Part shown: positions 30,637 to 41,217 of the stretch, piece after piece | How the letters are laid out: each line of letters opens with the position of its first letter | Position numbering within the stretch: the stretch's first letter is position 1 | Source: Agapetus fuscipes | Lineage: Eukaryota; Arthropoda; Insecta; Trichoptera; Glossosomatidae | Length of the DNA: 64,000 nucleotides | Direction of reading: 5' to 3' | Assembly: GCA_951799405.1 (NCBI GenBank) | Contig: OX637363.1 | Location: forward strand, 806,001-870,000 | The notes under the pieces: model-generated | Seen by the model: the letters and a program-made list of their open reading frames with translations, nothing else | Told to the model about the DNA's origin: nothing | The model's database searches: none | Position numbers and translations under genes: made by a program

Positions 30637-33600
30637 GTAAGTTTTGCTTTATTTATCAATTGATTTGTCATTTTTAATCTCATTATCAATCTCTGCTTTG
30701 TGAACTATTGTAGAAAGTGTTAATTGTCATTTTTATAACAAACAAGACACAGTAGTGTTAAGATAATTATTACGTGTCTGGAATCTTCGAGCTAGTGCTA
30801 GTACATGTCAAATATGAACCGTAACAAAGGCGACAATCTAGGATTAGCAACACAGAAAATGACTCTCATTTATCTCATTATTTAAATCAAACTCTTAAAA
30901 TTTTCCCGTTTGGTAAGCTACGACTCTTGTAGCAGCCTCTAAATCTATTTCATTTTGATGCCTAAATAGTCTGTGTGACTAGAGGCTTTAGCAACCGATA
31001 ACAAATGTTAGCTTTCCTTTCATTTAGCAATTCGACCGGGCGACGTAATTTTTTGGATCTAGAAAATTCGTACCGAGTCAATTGTTGAAAGTAATTGCGA
31101 ATATCACTTCCCTACATTCTTCTTCTTCGCTGAGTCAGGCGCTTCACTATTTTTGGTCAGTATCGGGCAACCTCCACGGCTCCATCATTACCCTCCATCA
31201 GGTCGGCCAGTGAGCAGCTTGTTGGGCAGGCCGGGCAGATCCGAAGATGATACATGGGCTGTTGGGCTCCGCATTCGCAGAGCGTGGTGTCATCCTGATG
31301 CAAGATTCCCCAGGTCTGGGAGTCTCACCACCACGGTAGATCCTACCTATCGAATATCATTCAGATTAGTATGAAGACAAGATGGACGCAAGTGAACATC
31401 TGATTGGATATTGACAGGTCGTCATACAAAGATTACCGATTTCAATAGGTAAGAATCACCGTGGTGAAGAGACTTCCAGCCCTGTTTGCATGATTAAAAT
31501 ATGGTATTTTAGTTGAATTTTCTTCGTTTTTCAGCTTCTTTCCCAGCGTGTTGGTGCACCGAGGGCATCAGCAGCAGAATACTATGTGCAGAGAGCCAAC
31601 CATCTCCTGTGGGATCACATGAAGCATTTCACGCTATCTGACGTGGAAGACGGCATCAAGAGACTAAGGTAAACTTAATGAAATTTAATAATAATATTAG
31701 GTTATTTTATTTGGTGAGCGCTGTTATTGTGTGTATTACACCTCAAGAGCCTCCTGCGAGCTTGGTCGCCACTGTAGAAGAGACTGTCAATTAAGCTGTT
31801 GATGACCTTATGAGAGAGCACTATAAGGGACCCGTTGCGCCTCGTTGCCAGGCTTTCAAAGTTGCTCCCCATGCTGCATAAATTGTGGATAACTTCCACG
31901 CATTACCCCTATTTCGGAAGACGGCAGCAAAAGTTGCAGGGCTTATATATATATTTATAGTTGGATAATTTGTTTTCTCTTTTGGGCGCCGTTTGGTGAC
32001 TCCAGCCCCCCCAAGGGCGCCCATTCTTCGCTTGCTTCCTGGAAAACATGTAACTCTTCAACTCCTTCTTGAAACGTTCTTCATCGGTCTCCAACCTCAG
32101 CTTCAGAGGTAGCTGGTTCCAGCACAACGGTCCCGCTGAGCCAAACGCCCTTCATATCCCCAAAGCCCGTTCTGCTCCGTCGAGGTGGCATTTTCAGCCT
32201 GTTGATAGCATCACCTCTCGCTGAGTGAAGGGTTCACCGCTTACCAACAATCTCCTCAACCTCACACAGTTCAGTTAAAAAAGACGAGGTTGATGTATGT
32301 TGGTTTTCTTTGGACTTGCGTGTAACCAATTTGCTTAACATTTCAGGAATGGATCTCTGGACCTCCTCATAGCTGACTCTCCCATCTTGGACTACTACCT
32401 CGCAACGGACCACGGATGCAAGCTGCAAAGAATCGGAGAAAGCATCAATGAAGATACGTACGCTGTTGGAATGGCTAAAGGATTTCCTTTAAAGGTATAA
32501 TGTACTCCAACTTTATTTTTAGTTTAAGAAGAATCGAAAGATTGAAGAGAAGGCTGGGGGTGAGGCGAGGAATTGAGGGAAAGACATGTGGAAGAGAAAT
32601 CAAAGAATGAATGTAATGGAGTGGCTTTGAATGGATCCTTTAGGAGTGTAAGTGAAGATGACATAAATAAATGACAAATAACCAGGTTGATATGTTTGGT
32701 TAGAGTTTACAACTGCTGTTACAAATTCCTCTGTTAGAACTATTGATATTAGTCAAGAAAGTTCACTCATTTAGACTCAATAGGGTAATTTCTCTGGCTT
32801 AGTTTTTCAACTATAGCTCTTTACAATTCGCGCATTTTCGATTTCCGCGAAAACAGGACTTTTTTTTTTAATTAGGCAGATGTGAAATCGGTGGATCTTC
32901 GGAGTAAGCCGATCGGATCCATCTACGTCATTTTTACGTCACAGCGTGGCTAGCCGGCCGCGATTGATGTTCGAGAAATCGAGAACAGTCGAGAAATGTC
33001 CGTTTAGACGCTACATATTTGGACCGCAATCGTGTGAGAGAAGGTGTCGATTGAAACACTGAGCCGTGAAGTCGATAAACCAAGAGCTAGAAATCAGTAC
33101 ATTGTAAAGCGAAATTGTGTTGAAATGGACTTTACTGTTGGAATTACTGTTGAAATGGACTTTCTAAGAAGTATGATTGGGAAAAAACGGAGTGACAGGG
33201 TGAGGAATGATTTTGTAAGAAAAGAATGTGGTGCAAAAGAAAGTGTGAAAGTGAAGATTAAAAGAAGTTTGTTAAGATGGTTTGGGCATATGGAGAGAAT
33301 GAATGAGGAAAGACTGACGAAGAAAGTATATGTTGGTAGAATAGATGGATGTCGTGGTAGAGGAAGACCGAGAAAGGTATGGATGGACCAAATATCCGAA
33401 ATTGCGAATGAATGGAATATCCAGAGTCATAATAAAAGAAGAGCTTGTATGAAGAAGGTTATGACTCTGGAGGAAATGAAAGAAGTATGCAAGGATAGAA
33501 AGAAATGGCGGTTGATCTGTGATGTTGGCGGCTAGGGTTTGTTAAAGTGAAATTGGTTTTATGATTTAGTTTTTTATGTCCATGTATATATTGTTATTTT

Positions 33601-36600
33601 TATTCTTTGATTTAAAAATGTAATTTGTCATGTATGTTCCTTGACTTATAGGTTGTTATGCGGCTGACCACCCATAATATAAAAATTGGTTCACTTTGCC
33701 AATGTCACCCCTGTTTCAGGGAAGGACGGCAAGAGTTGCAAGGCTTATGTTCATTTGAGATTGGGTTTTTATATTGTAGGTCCACATGCGGCATGTGTTA
33801 GCGCGAAATTATACATATCTGCTTGTGGGAATGCATTTAGTATAAATCTTAAATGATATATATCTTTGCAGCTTAGATTAGATTAGATTAGAAATTGTGT
33901 AAAATAAATCTTGAAAAATAAATTGCAACGCAAAAAAAAAAGCAACTTAGCTACACATATAGTGTAACTTATTGCCTGCGTTTCCCCCGAAGGGGTCGCA
34001 TGTGGCGCTTCGGGACCTATTTATTTTTACAGGTAAGGGGGCCGGCCTCACACCAAGCACTTTCAGTTGAAGTGGGGGTTTCCCAGCTCCCAAACATGCA
34101 GTTTAATTAAAAGAACCCAACTAAAATCATAACAGCATGTTCAGTGGTGTGACTTTGTGAACAAATAAAAAAAAAAATAGAAAACTAATCCACAGAATAA
34201 AAACTGATTACTAGATAAGTCAAATTTAAAATTAATCTTCCATCCGCCAAAATAAAAATAAAAACTGTTTTTTTTCTTCGCTCACTTTTTTTTGCCGAAA
34301 ATTAAATTTCGCGTACTAACTCACGGGCAGCAGAAATTACATTTGGCTAGCAGAGAAATTCATGTTAAATGTAGCGCTGATTGCATATTAAGGGCACCTA
34401 TCTACGCTGAGCACCCTGTGGCCATTTTTAAAACACCCAGTGATATTATTTAAAAAAAAAATTTGGAGTATAATAATAATAATATTAGGATGATTTATTT
34501 GGTGAGCGCTGTATTTGTGTGTATCACACCTCAAGAGCCCTCTGCGAGCTTGGTCGTCGCTGTAGAAAGTGCCAATTCTCAAGCAAGACCCAGTTGTTGT
34601 AAGGTTGGATGGACCTTTCAGTGACCGGTCTTTGGTAAAGGTTTATGAAATTTTTCAACCCAGCGAAGAGCAAATTTGAAAATATAAATGGTAGATTTTT
34701 TGTGTCCCGCCGGGTTCGAACCTACAACCTTAGTTACGTGTTCGAAGTGTTACCACTTGGACTACGGACCGGTCGTAGTGTGACTTCGTGCCTGCGTTAT
34801 TCCCGAAGGAGTAGCATGCGGCGATTTGGAACCTATTTATTTTTACGGGTATGGGGGCCGTCCTCACGCTAACCACTTTCAGTTGAAGTGTAAATTTTGT
34901 TAAAATAAATATTTGCAGTTGAATTAAAAGAGAACCCCGGTAAAGTCGTTACAATGTATTTGTATATTTCCAGGAAAGCATATCTTCAGTGATCGCCAAG
35001 TATTCCACAAACGGCTACATGGACATTCTCCAGGAGAAGTGGTACGGAGGACTTCCATGCTTCAAGCTGGCGACGGACTACGGGATACAACCTAAGCCCT
35101 TGGGTGAGAAACCGTTACCAGTCAAATGTTTAAATGATGACAAAAACTAGCGAAAGAATTCAGCATTTAATTTGACATACAACGTATTCAAAAATAACTT
35201 TTTCCATGTATGTACGATAACTGTAACTGTAACTCTGTCACCATTCCGCTAGGGGTGGCCAAAGCCTCTGCAGAGTTGCCTCCATTTTTTCCTATCCTTA
35301 TGGGGCATCCACACGCTTGGGGCAAACGCCTTGCGGCGCGTAGTCTTAGAGCTTAGACGTATGAAACCTTACCTCGCAGAGACACTGTCAGGCTGGTAGT
35401 TTGCATCGAATACATGATTTTTTTCACAGATCTGCCTTTTCCTATCCTGGAGCGATTTGGATCTGTGAAAAATTCATGTACTCGATGCAAACTACCAGCC
35501 TGACCATGTCTTTGCCTGGTAGTGGATGAGGTAAGGTTTCATACGTCTAGCTCTAAAACTACTCACCGCAAGGCGCTTGCCGCAAGCGTGTGGATGCCCC
35601 ATTACATACAATTCATTCATATCCATCACCTTTTTCATGCGTTTTCTTCTTTTACGCTCACTTTGTATATCCCATTCTTTCACAATCTCCTCAATCTGTT
35701 CACTTCATACTTTTCTCGGTCGTCCCTTCCCTATTTTTCCTTTCACACTTTCTTTGTATACATACTGTGTGGGTAAAACCATCTGGGAGTAGTCCATGAT
35801 GGTGGTAGTGCATAGAACGACGTTCTGGTGTGAGCGAGACATCGAAGAATGATCTGGAATATGCAAGGAAGATCTCTGTTGCACCAGTATAAAAGGAAGG
35901 GCATAAACCAAAGTAGACGCTCGGAGCATTTTACCGTGAAAACAATAAATGCAGAGATTATCAACTATTTCAAATTGTGAACCAAGCTGTGTATAAGAAA
36001 TAATTGCAGTTTAATTAAAAGAGAACCCCATCAAAAACATAAAAATAACATTACACCACTTGTTACACGTCATGATTGAGTTCCACTGTTTCTGCTGCAG
36101 GAGTGGCAGCCGTGGCCGGAGTGTTTGCCCTCCTGGGAGTGGGCATGGCCGTGGGCCTGCTGATCCTGCTGGTGGAGCACCTGTTCTACAGGTACACGCT
36201 GCCCATCCTGCGCCACAAGCCCAAGGGCACCATCTGGAGGAGCAGGAACATCATGTTCTTCAGCCAGGTCAGTCGGAACCAACAAAAAACAAAACAAACC
36301 TCATGGAAGTGAAATTAATAAGAATTTGATACGCAGCGTGTACCTGTAGACCGGGTACACGCTGGTCCAACGCTTGGGTCTAATCTTATCTAATCTTTTT
36401 TATTGAAAAGATTTGTGAAGAGGAATGTAATTCACCAATCTATTCTGTGTGGCCAGAAACAGGTATTAATATCATCAATTAATAATTCATTATTGTTTAT
36501 TTTAATGAATTATTAATTAATAATTACCCGATAAAATCTGTTGTACCCGGGACAAAGTTATGGTCAAATGACCCAGGCGGCGATCGAACCAACGTTGTTC

Positions 36601-39600
36601 TATTCTAAACACGCTAGAAAGATCAGCCCACTTGACCCCCTTGGCAAATAACACCGACTATCTAATCTAAGTTGCAAATATATGTAACATTAAGGATTCA
36701 CATTATATGCATTTTCACTAACAGACACGTATAAGTTCGCGCTTAAACAAGCCGCGTGTAGACTTACAGTATAAAAACCAAAATCTCAAATTAACATACA
36801 CGCTGTAACTCTTATCGACCTTCCCTGAAACAGGGATTACATTGGCAGAAGTGAAACGCAACGCAACGCAACACAAACGCAACTAAGCTACACATATAGT
36901 GTAACTTCTTGCCTGCGTGGCTCTTCGGGCTGTGAAGGTGAAGGCTGAGTAAACCTTTGAGATCGAACCCTTGCTCTCGGCATGGAATGCAAGCATTCTA
37001 CCAATTGACCTTTTTACGAGCTTAGTCGTCGTCGCTACAGAGCGCCAATTCTCAAGCAAGACCCAGTTGCTGTAAGGCTGGATGGACCATTGGTGACCGG
37101 TCATTGGTAAAGGTTTTATGAATTTTTCAACCCAGCGAAGAGCAAATTTGAAAATATAAATGGTATATTTTTTGTGCTCCGCCGGGAATCGAACCCACAA
37201 CCTTCCCATTCAGAGTCCTCAGTGTTACCACTGAGCTACGGACCGGTCAGTACAACAATTTGTACAATATCAGCCTCATACCAACCTGCAAGAAAAAATG
37301 TGTTGACGAGAGAGGGTGAACACTGAGGTCAGTGCAAACCATTGGCAGCACCCTGGAGCTTCCGAGGAGAAGCCCGACTACCGTGTTTGGTGATCGGGCT
37401 TTCCGTGTTGCTGCGCCCATGGCCTGGAACTCTCTGCCGGCAGGACAAGGACAACGGACAAGGAGGCAGCTTCCAGAAAAACCCTGAAAACACATTTGTT
37501 TTCACAATCTGCAGCGCCTTTGGGGGGACCAACGGTCATGAAAAGCGCAACAAATATTGTAGTGTTTTTAGGGTTCTAATGTTTTGAAAATTTAAAATGA
37601 TGGTCTTATTAAATTAAAACGGCCGAAGATTTATTTTCAAGTAATTTATTTGGTTCACAATTTATTTTACAAAACACTTCGACAGTTCACTTTCGCTGAC
37701 TTGGCCTGTAAAGGCTACGAGTACTTTTAAACTGCCCTACTTGCAGGCGATTTACGCCTTATATAGCTATTACAATCAAACATTCTAGGCTTAAATTCGT
37801 CTGGAAACGTCTATGATATTCAAAAGCTTCCAATACAATTATTACTTATATAATATTTTCTTACTCTAGGTATTTAATAATAATTCATCCTACAGCTAGA
37901 GTCTATATACACCTACCCTATTTATTTTGTTTATACCTAAGTACTATTTACATAAAAATATAATAATACAATTCGAGGACCTATAATTTAAGTGGGCTAA
38001 AATGAATTGATAAATATTTATTGTCCTTGCAGAAACTGTACCGCTTCATCAACTGTGTGGAGCTGGTGTCTCCCCACCATGCGGCCAGGGAACTCGTGCA
38101 TACTCTGAGACAAGGACAGATCACGTCCCTGTTCCAGAAGAGCGTCAAAAGGGTAAGTGGGAGCTTCAATACCAAGTCGCATATTTAGGGCCTGTTGCAC
38201 CAACCTCCAAGCAATATTTGATGGACACATCAAATATTGATTCCTTAATTATCGTAAAGACTTCGATTAAATATTTCTGGGAAGTGGGTAAAAATATGCT
38301 GTTATTTGGAATTTTGTGTTTTTGGAAGAAATCACACTTAAATTTGATTTTTGTTTGATTGGAGTTTGGTGCAACAGGCCCTTAAAAGTGTGCACTCACA
38401 CGCTAGACAGCTTTACTTGATTAGGTACTGTCTGCCTCCTTAACAAGGTACTGTCTGCTCCCTTAACAAGATACTGTCTGCCCCCATAACAAGGTACTGT
38501 CTGCCCCCTCAACAAGGCGCCAGTATGCAAGCTTATTAACTGCCAAAAATCAGCTACCAGCAACTCGAGTTGCTAGAGACTTGCAGTAGCGTGTGCTGCC
38601 CTCTTTTGTACCTTATGATACCTGCTATGAATGCTCTCTTGTGTACCTTATGAAACCTGCTACGAATGCCCTCTTGTGTACCTTATGATACCTGCTATGA
38701 ATGCTCTTCTGTGTATCCTCTGATACCTGCTATGAATGCCCTCTTGTGTACCTTATGATACCTGCTATGAATGCCCTCTTGTGTACCTTATGATACCTGC
38801 TATGAATGCCCTTCTGTGTATCCTCTGATACCTGCTATGAATGCCCTCTTGTGTACCTTATGATACCTGCTATGAATGCCTTTCTGTGTATCCTCTGATA
38901 CCTGCCATGAATGCCCTCTTGTGTACCTTATGATACCTGCTATGAATGCCCTTCTGTGTATCCTCTGATACCTGCTATGAATGCCCTCTTGTGTACCTTA
39001 TGAAACCTGCTACGAATGCCCTCTTGTGTACCTTATGATACCTGCTATGAATGCCCTTCTGTGTATCCTCTGATACCTGCTATGAATGCCCTCTTGTGTA
39101 CCTTATGATACCTGCTATGAATGCCCTTTGTTTCAGAAGGAACATGAGCAGCGCAGGCGGAGAAAGAGCAAAGCCCAGTTCTTCGAGATGATACAAGAAA
39201 TAAGAAGGTAATATTTTTTTGTTTGTTAGTTTTTTACTAAAGTTGATGGAAGACCTAGCTTCCAGCCATTTAGAGACCTGGGCGTAGTAAATGGCGCAAC
39301 GGTTCTCTTATGGTGCTTTGTTACAAGATCATTAACTGTTGAATTAAAAGCCTCACTCTGTAAGAGAGTTTTAACTTTATTTGCCAAATTATTTTTTTTG
39401 CGTTTTTGCGAATTTTACACAAAAAGAAAATGTAGTAAAAATTGATAATGAATATTTCAGGGTTCAGCAAGAAGAACGAGATCAGCCATTGGAAGCCGTA
39501 ACGGAGATAGACTCAGAGACCACATCTCCAACCAACACCAAATCTTTGATGTCACCTCCAAAGAAGATCAACTTTTTGTCATTGACACCAAACGAAAACA

Positions 39601-40742
39601 AGATAAAGTCCCCACTGAAAGCCAAGCTCTTCACAAAGGACATTTTCAAGAGTCCACGCGCCAAGAACAAGAAGAGAAAACAGAGTGCAGGAGGACTGAA
39701 CGTCAGGAGGTTCAGCACAGACAGCGTGTTCAGCTCCCACTCAATGTTGCGCTTTGAAAACACAAGCGTCGCGATCGGACGTCGATTGAGCAAAGACACT
39801 GTCGGCTTAACCAACAGTCCTCCAGATATCAACAGCAGGCGATCCAGCTACTTAGATTTTTCAAATTTCGGTTCAAGGAGTCCAAATGTGTCAACAGATA
39901 GTTTGGACGCCACGAAAAAAGTAGCGACGATTCCAAAGTATAAAGGAAGGCAGTTCTTAGATTCGTCACCGAGTAGTTTTAATAAAAATGCAAAACCAAG
40001 GCCTACCTTAGGTGGAGCGTTTAGTAAGGATAGTAACGATGGCTATCCCACTGAAGCTAGATCATTTCAAAATGTATCCGAACGTGAAAAAAGCGAATTC
40101 GATCCGGAGACTTCTACTAGCGTAGGAGACTTGCATTCAAAACCAGAATACTCTCAATCTGAATTGCAGAAAAAACACAAGAAAACCTTTGAAGAGTTGC
40201 AAGAGCATTTGAGTTCAAAAGGAGATGCTAAAAGTCGGGGTAAATTACCAGTTCGAAGGTGTTTCAGCCAACAAACAGAAAACAAAACGCATTACCCGAT
40301 AAAAATACAAATAGAAGATCATTCCTCGCCTTCTGCGAGCGATAGAAATGTAAGGCAGAGACATAAGAGCTTAGAATTAGATGAAAACGACGATAGACTG
40401 CATCGATCTTATACTCCGGAATACGCTTCCAAACACGAAAGCAGGAAGAGTTCCGATAGATCGTATATTGATGTAGAACAGCCCAGAGAGTTACCTATTC
40501 CAGCTGTTAGGTCTAGAAGTGGATCTAGCACGGATCAGAATAATTGTAGATCTATGTATGATGATAACCTCCCACCAGCGCCTCCATATCCTAACGTGGC
40601 ACCTAGAAACTCCGACGGGAAATCTCCGTTAGACCGGCTCACTAAAGATGAACTGGTTTTGCTTTGGCGAAGTTCCGAATCGGAATTGAGGAGTCACTTG
40701 TTGACGGCGCTTAGGGAAAAGGAGAACTCGGAGCCACCTTGA
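29274..40742 (+). CDS. Nmdar2: NMDA-type glutamate receptor subunit 2 (GluN2), 3' eight exons
   Basis: Ligand-gated cation channel subunit that binds glutamate and pairs with GluN1 at excitatory synapses. Eight exons joined by consensus GT-AG introns keep one frame: a linker and S1 ligand-binding half, M1, pore loop, M3 with SYTANIAAL, S2 half (LLIADSPILDYYLATDHGC), M4 and a cytoplasmic tail of about 450 residues. Glutamate-contact equivalents are visible: Arg in SSARSEVIDF and Asp in IADSP. The signal peptide and the amino-terminal domain are not in these exons. No upstream exon was recognised in 1-29273, so they are either short or beyond the window. Introns hold many repeats. Insect-like sequence, very high confidence in family. 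Confidence 0.95.
30637..31310. other. Nmdar2 intron, unassigned part
   Basis: No repeat recognised except the MITE G that follows. Confidence 0.4.
31311..31484. mobile_element. MITE G in Nmdar2 intron
   Basis: CAGGTCTGGGAGTCTCACC ... inverted as ... GAGACTTCCAGCCCTG, with CACCACGGTA/CACCGTGGTG in both arms. Confidence 0.7.
31535..31668 (+). CDS. Nmdar2: Nmdar2 exon b: start of S2
   Basis: Acceptor TTTTTCAG, donor GTAAAC. Encodes LLSQRVGAPRASAAEYYVQR ... DVEDGIKRLR, the first part of the S2 ligand-binding lobe. Ends two bases into a codon. Confidence 0.92.
31697..31783 (-). repeat. SINE A, 3' end only
   Basis: Tail ATTTGGTGAGCGCTG and ACACCTCAAGAGCC, cut off after GTAGAAG. Confidence 0.65.
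31870..31952 (+). repeat. C repeat fragment
   Basis: ACCCCTATTTCGGAAGACGG and AAAAGTTGCAGGGCTTAT only. Confidence 0.55.
31955..32260 (-). pseudogene. CR1/L2-like LINE, RT C-terminus
   Basis: Minus strand has RRSRTGFGD and CWNQLPLKLRLETDEERFKK ELKSYMF, with a frameshift between, plus a GGCGCC hairpin-like 3' end. Confidence 0.65.
32347..32494 (+). CDS. Nmdar2: Nmdar2 exon c: S2 with glutamate-binding Asp
   Basis: Acceptor CATTTCAG, donor GTATAA. Encodes NGSLDLLIADSPILDYYLA, TDHGCKLQRIGESINEDTY and AVGMAKGFPLK. The Asp of IADSP aligns with the amino-group-binding Asp of glutamate receptors. Confidence 0.93.
32775..32935 (+). repeat. I repeat
   Basis: AATTCGCGCATTTTCGATTT with CCGCGAAAACAGGACT and GGATCTTCGGAGT. 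A second copy lies inverted at 62858-63075. Confidence 0.5.
32950..33111 (+). repeat. LTR-like repeat E, partial
   Basis: TCGAGAA words, a diverged TATA region, and GAGCCGTGAAGTCGATAAAC. It joins a LINE fragment, creating a chimeric open frame (33044-33535). Confidence 0.6.
33112..33634 (+). pseudogene. RTE-like LINE, RT C-terminus
   Basis: Codons to 33535 are identical in protein sequence to the copy at 9242-9691 from MDFLRSMIGKK to the stop. The 3' UTR is also nearly identical. 5'-truncated near 33143. Lies in an Nmdar2 intron in sense orientation. Confidence 0.8.
33635..33893 (+). repeat. C repeat (LINE 3' end)
   Basis: Tail of four TTAGA units. Confidence 0.85.
33930..34098 (-). repeat. 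SINE B, 3' half
   Basis: CAACTTAGCTACACATATAG to CCCAGCTCCC. Confidence 0.75.
34470..34773 (-). repeat. SINE A, full length
   Basis: Complete from (ATT)n tail to tRNA-like start, with B box GGTTCGAACC. Confidence 0.8.
34776..34894 (-). repeat. SINE B fragment adjoining SINE A
   Basis: Keeps the 3' part of the body without its terminal GTAGCTTAG. Confidence 0.65.
34905..34955 (+). repeat. LTR end fragment
   Basis: GCAGTTGAATTAAAAGAGAA with CCCCGG...CGTTACA resembles the end of the LTR-like block at 35764-36050 and a short piece at 34100-34130. Confidence 0.45.
34974..35103 (+). CDS. Nmdar2: Nmdar2 exon d: end of S2
   Basis: Acceptor TATTTCCAG, donor GTGAGA. Encodes ESISSVIAKYSTNGYMDILQ, EKWYGGLPCFKLATDY and PKPLG. 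The Cys in LPCF fits the S2 disulphide partner of C in DHGC. Confidence 0.92.
35215..35740 (-). pseudogene. RTE-like LINE fragment split by a MITE
   Basis: Minus-strand KEWDIQSERKRRKRMKKVMD at 35602-35690 and its continuation at 35215-35300 are one LINE copy, of the 12555 subfamily. Confidence 0.7.
35301..35601. mobile_element. Harbinger-like MITE with TTA duplication
   Basis: TGGGGCATCCACACGCTTG is exactly inverted at the right end, with TTA on both sides (35298-35300 and 35602-35604). Imperfect inverted similarity covers most of the 301 bp. Confidence 0.8.
35764..36050 (+). mobile_element. Probable solo LTR in Nmdar2 intron
   Basis: TATA box CAGTATAAAAGG (35888), AATAAATGCAGAG downstream, and GAATTAAAAGAGAACCCC-like end. 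Start TGTGTGGGTAAAACC. Edges uncertain; no target duplication found. It ends about 50 bp before the M4 exon. Confidence 0.5.
36101..36267 (+). CDS. Nmdar2: Nmdar2 exon e: M4 helix
   Basis: Acceptor TCTGCTGCAG, donor GTCAGT. Encodes VAAVAGVFALLGVGMAVGLL and ILLVEHLFYRY (M4), then KPKGTIWRSRNIMFFSQ. Markedly GC-rich at third codon positions compared with the other exons of this gene. Confidence 0.93.
36390..36657 (-). repeat. SINE D
   Basis: Second copy of the family at 391-652, with GGTTCGATCGCC B box on the minus strand. Confidence 0.65.
36658..36851 (-). repeat. C repeat, 5' part missing
   Basis: Tail TATCTAATCTAAG to CTGAAACAGGGATTACATTGG, then a SINE composite starts. Confidence 0.7.
36858..37246 (-). 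repeat. Composite SINE A-B
   Basis: On the minus strand, SINE A (37246 to 37013, both Pol III boxes) is fused without its LINE-like tail to SINE B (37012 to 36858). The junction is CTCGTAAAAAGGTCAATTGG. SINE B is internally deleted. Confidence 0.75.
37318..37545 (+). pseudogene. CR1/L2-like LINE, RT C-terminus
   Basis: Plus-strand codons SPTTVFGDRAFRVAAPMAWN SLPAG, then a frameshift before a KTLKTHLF-like end. Confidence 0.65.
37546..38032. other. Nmdar2 intron, unassigned AT-rich
   Basis: Nothing recognised. Confidence 0.4.
38033..38152 (+). CDS. Nmdar2: Nmdar2 exon f: proximal cytoplasmic tail
   Basis: Acceptor TCCTTGCAG, donor GTAAGT. Exactly 40 codons: KLYRFINCVELVSPHHAARE ... GQITSLFQKSVKR. 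Confidence 0.92.
38188..38381. mobile_element. MITE with GGGCCTGTTGCACCAA TIRs, TTA duplication
   Basis: GGGCCTGTTGCACCAA and its inverse TTGGTGCAACAGGCCC bound 194 bp. TTA flanks both ends. Confidence 0.8.
38420..38515. repeat. Short tandem repeat, about 27-bp unit
   Basis: Four copies of AACAAGGTACTGTCTGCCCC-like units. Confidence 0.75.
38590..39128. repeat. 35-bp minisatellite adjoining an Nmdar2 splice acceptor
   Basis: About 15 copies of two alternating 35-bp variants (CTCTTGTGTACCTTATGATA... and CTTCTGTGTATCCTCTGATA..., both ending CCTGCTATGAATGCC). The last unit supplies ATGAATGCCCTTTG just before the TTTCAG acceptor. Confidence 0.9.
39137..39207 (+). CDS. Nmdar2: Nmdar2 exon g: basic tail segment
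   Basis: Acceptor CTTTGTTTCAG, donor GTAATA. Encodes KEHEQRRRRKSKAQFFEMIQ EIR. A 35-bp minisatellite ends 8 bp before the acceptor AG. Confidence 0.9.
39461..40742 (+). CDS. Nmdar2: Nmdar2 last exon: C-terminal tail
   Basis: Acceptor AATATTTCAG ends at 39460. The frame runs 427 codons to TGA at 40740-40742. The tail is Ser, Arg, Lys and Asn rich, with many potential phosphosites and a PPAPPYP segment. It ends with DRLTKDELVLLWRSSESELR ... REKENSEPP. No ESDV-type PDZ ligand is present. The in-frame codons at 39381-39460 are intron. Confidence 0.92.
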
Positions 40743-41217
40743 GGTTTACAGGTCCGCGGATTGGTGGAATCAATTTTGGCCTCGAAAATGGAATTTTTGA
40801 GGTGCTCCATGTTGCCCTAGGCTGCGATTGGTCAGATTTTTTTCGGCATCGAGTAGTAACGCTTCAAACGGCTAAGTGCATACATACATTAGAGTCAAAC
40901 TAATTGGCGGAGCATATGTTTAGATAGTTGACGAGAATATATTGTAGATGAAGAAAATGACTAAGTAGCTTAAAGAATAGTTGTTATATTATGAAGCAGA
41001 GAGCACAAATCAGTACCTATTGAAGTATATACTCAGTAACTTAATGAATTACGGACTCGGGTCTTTGGCAGAAATCGGAAATTCTTAGTCCTTCAATTTA
41101 GCACATACCTACTACACATTTTAGTGGTCTCGATTTTCTTCAACATTTTGCATTTGCAACATTTTAGTTACTCTCTTGATAATGGTGTGAAAACATCGAA
41201 AGCGCTCGAGAAATAAA
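40743..41217 (+). other. Probable Nmdar2 3' UTR with AATAAA
   Basis: AT-rich sequence after the stop. The first AATAAA hexamer I see in context is 41212-41217; others follow at 41270-41300. The real end needs transcript data. Confidence 0.4.
41173..41210 (+). ncRNA. Degenerate hammerhead-like motif 4
   Basis: CTC/GAG stem I, core TTGATAA (two changes), extra T, stem II GGTGT/ACATC with GAAA loop, GAAA, loop GCGC, TC. Same architecture as motifs 1-3 but two core changes, so probably dead. Two bases before AATAAA. Confidence 0.4.

Noticed and set aside
36060..36329. Open frames overlapping the M4 exon in other phases and strand
   Set aside because: Shadows of a GC-rich coding exon; only the phase linking to flanking Nmdar2 exons makes a conserved protein.
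39381..39460. Extra N-terminal codons of the last Nmdar2 exon
   Set aside because: They lie before the AATATTTCAG acceptor and are intronic; the preceding exon joins in phase at 39461.
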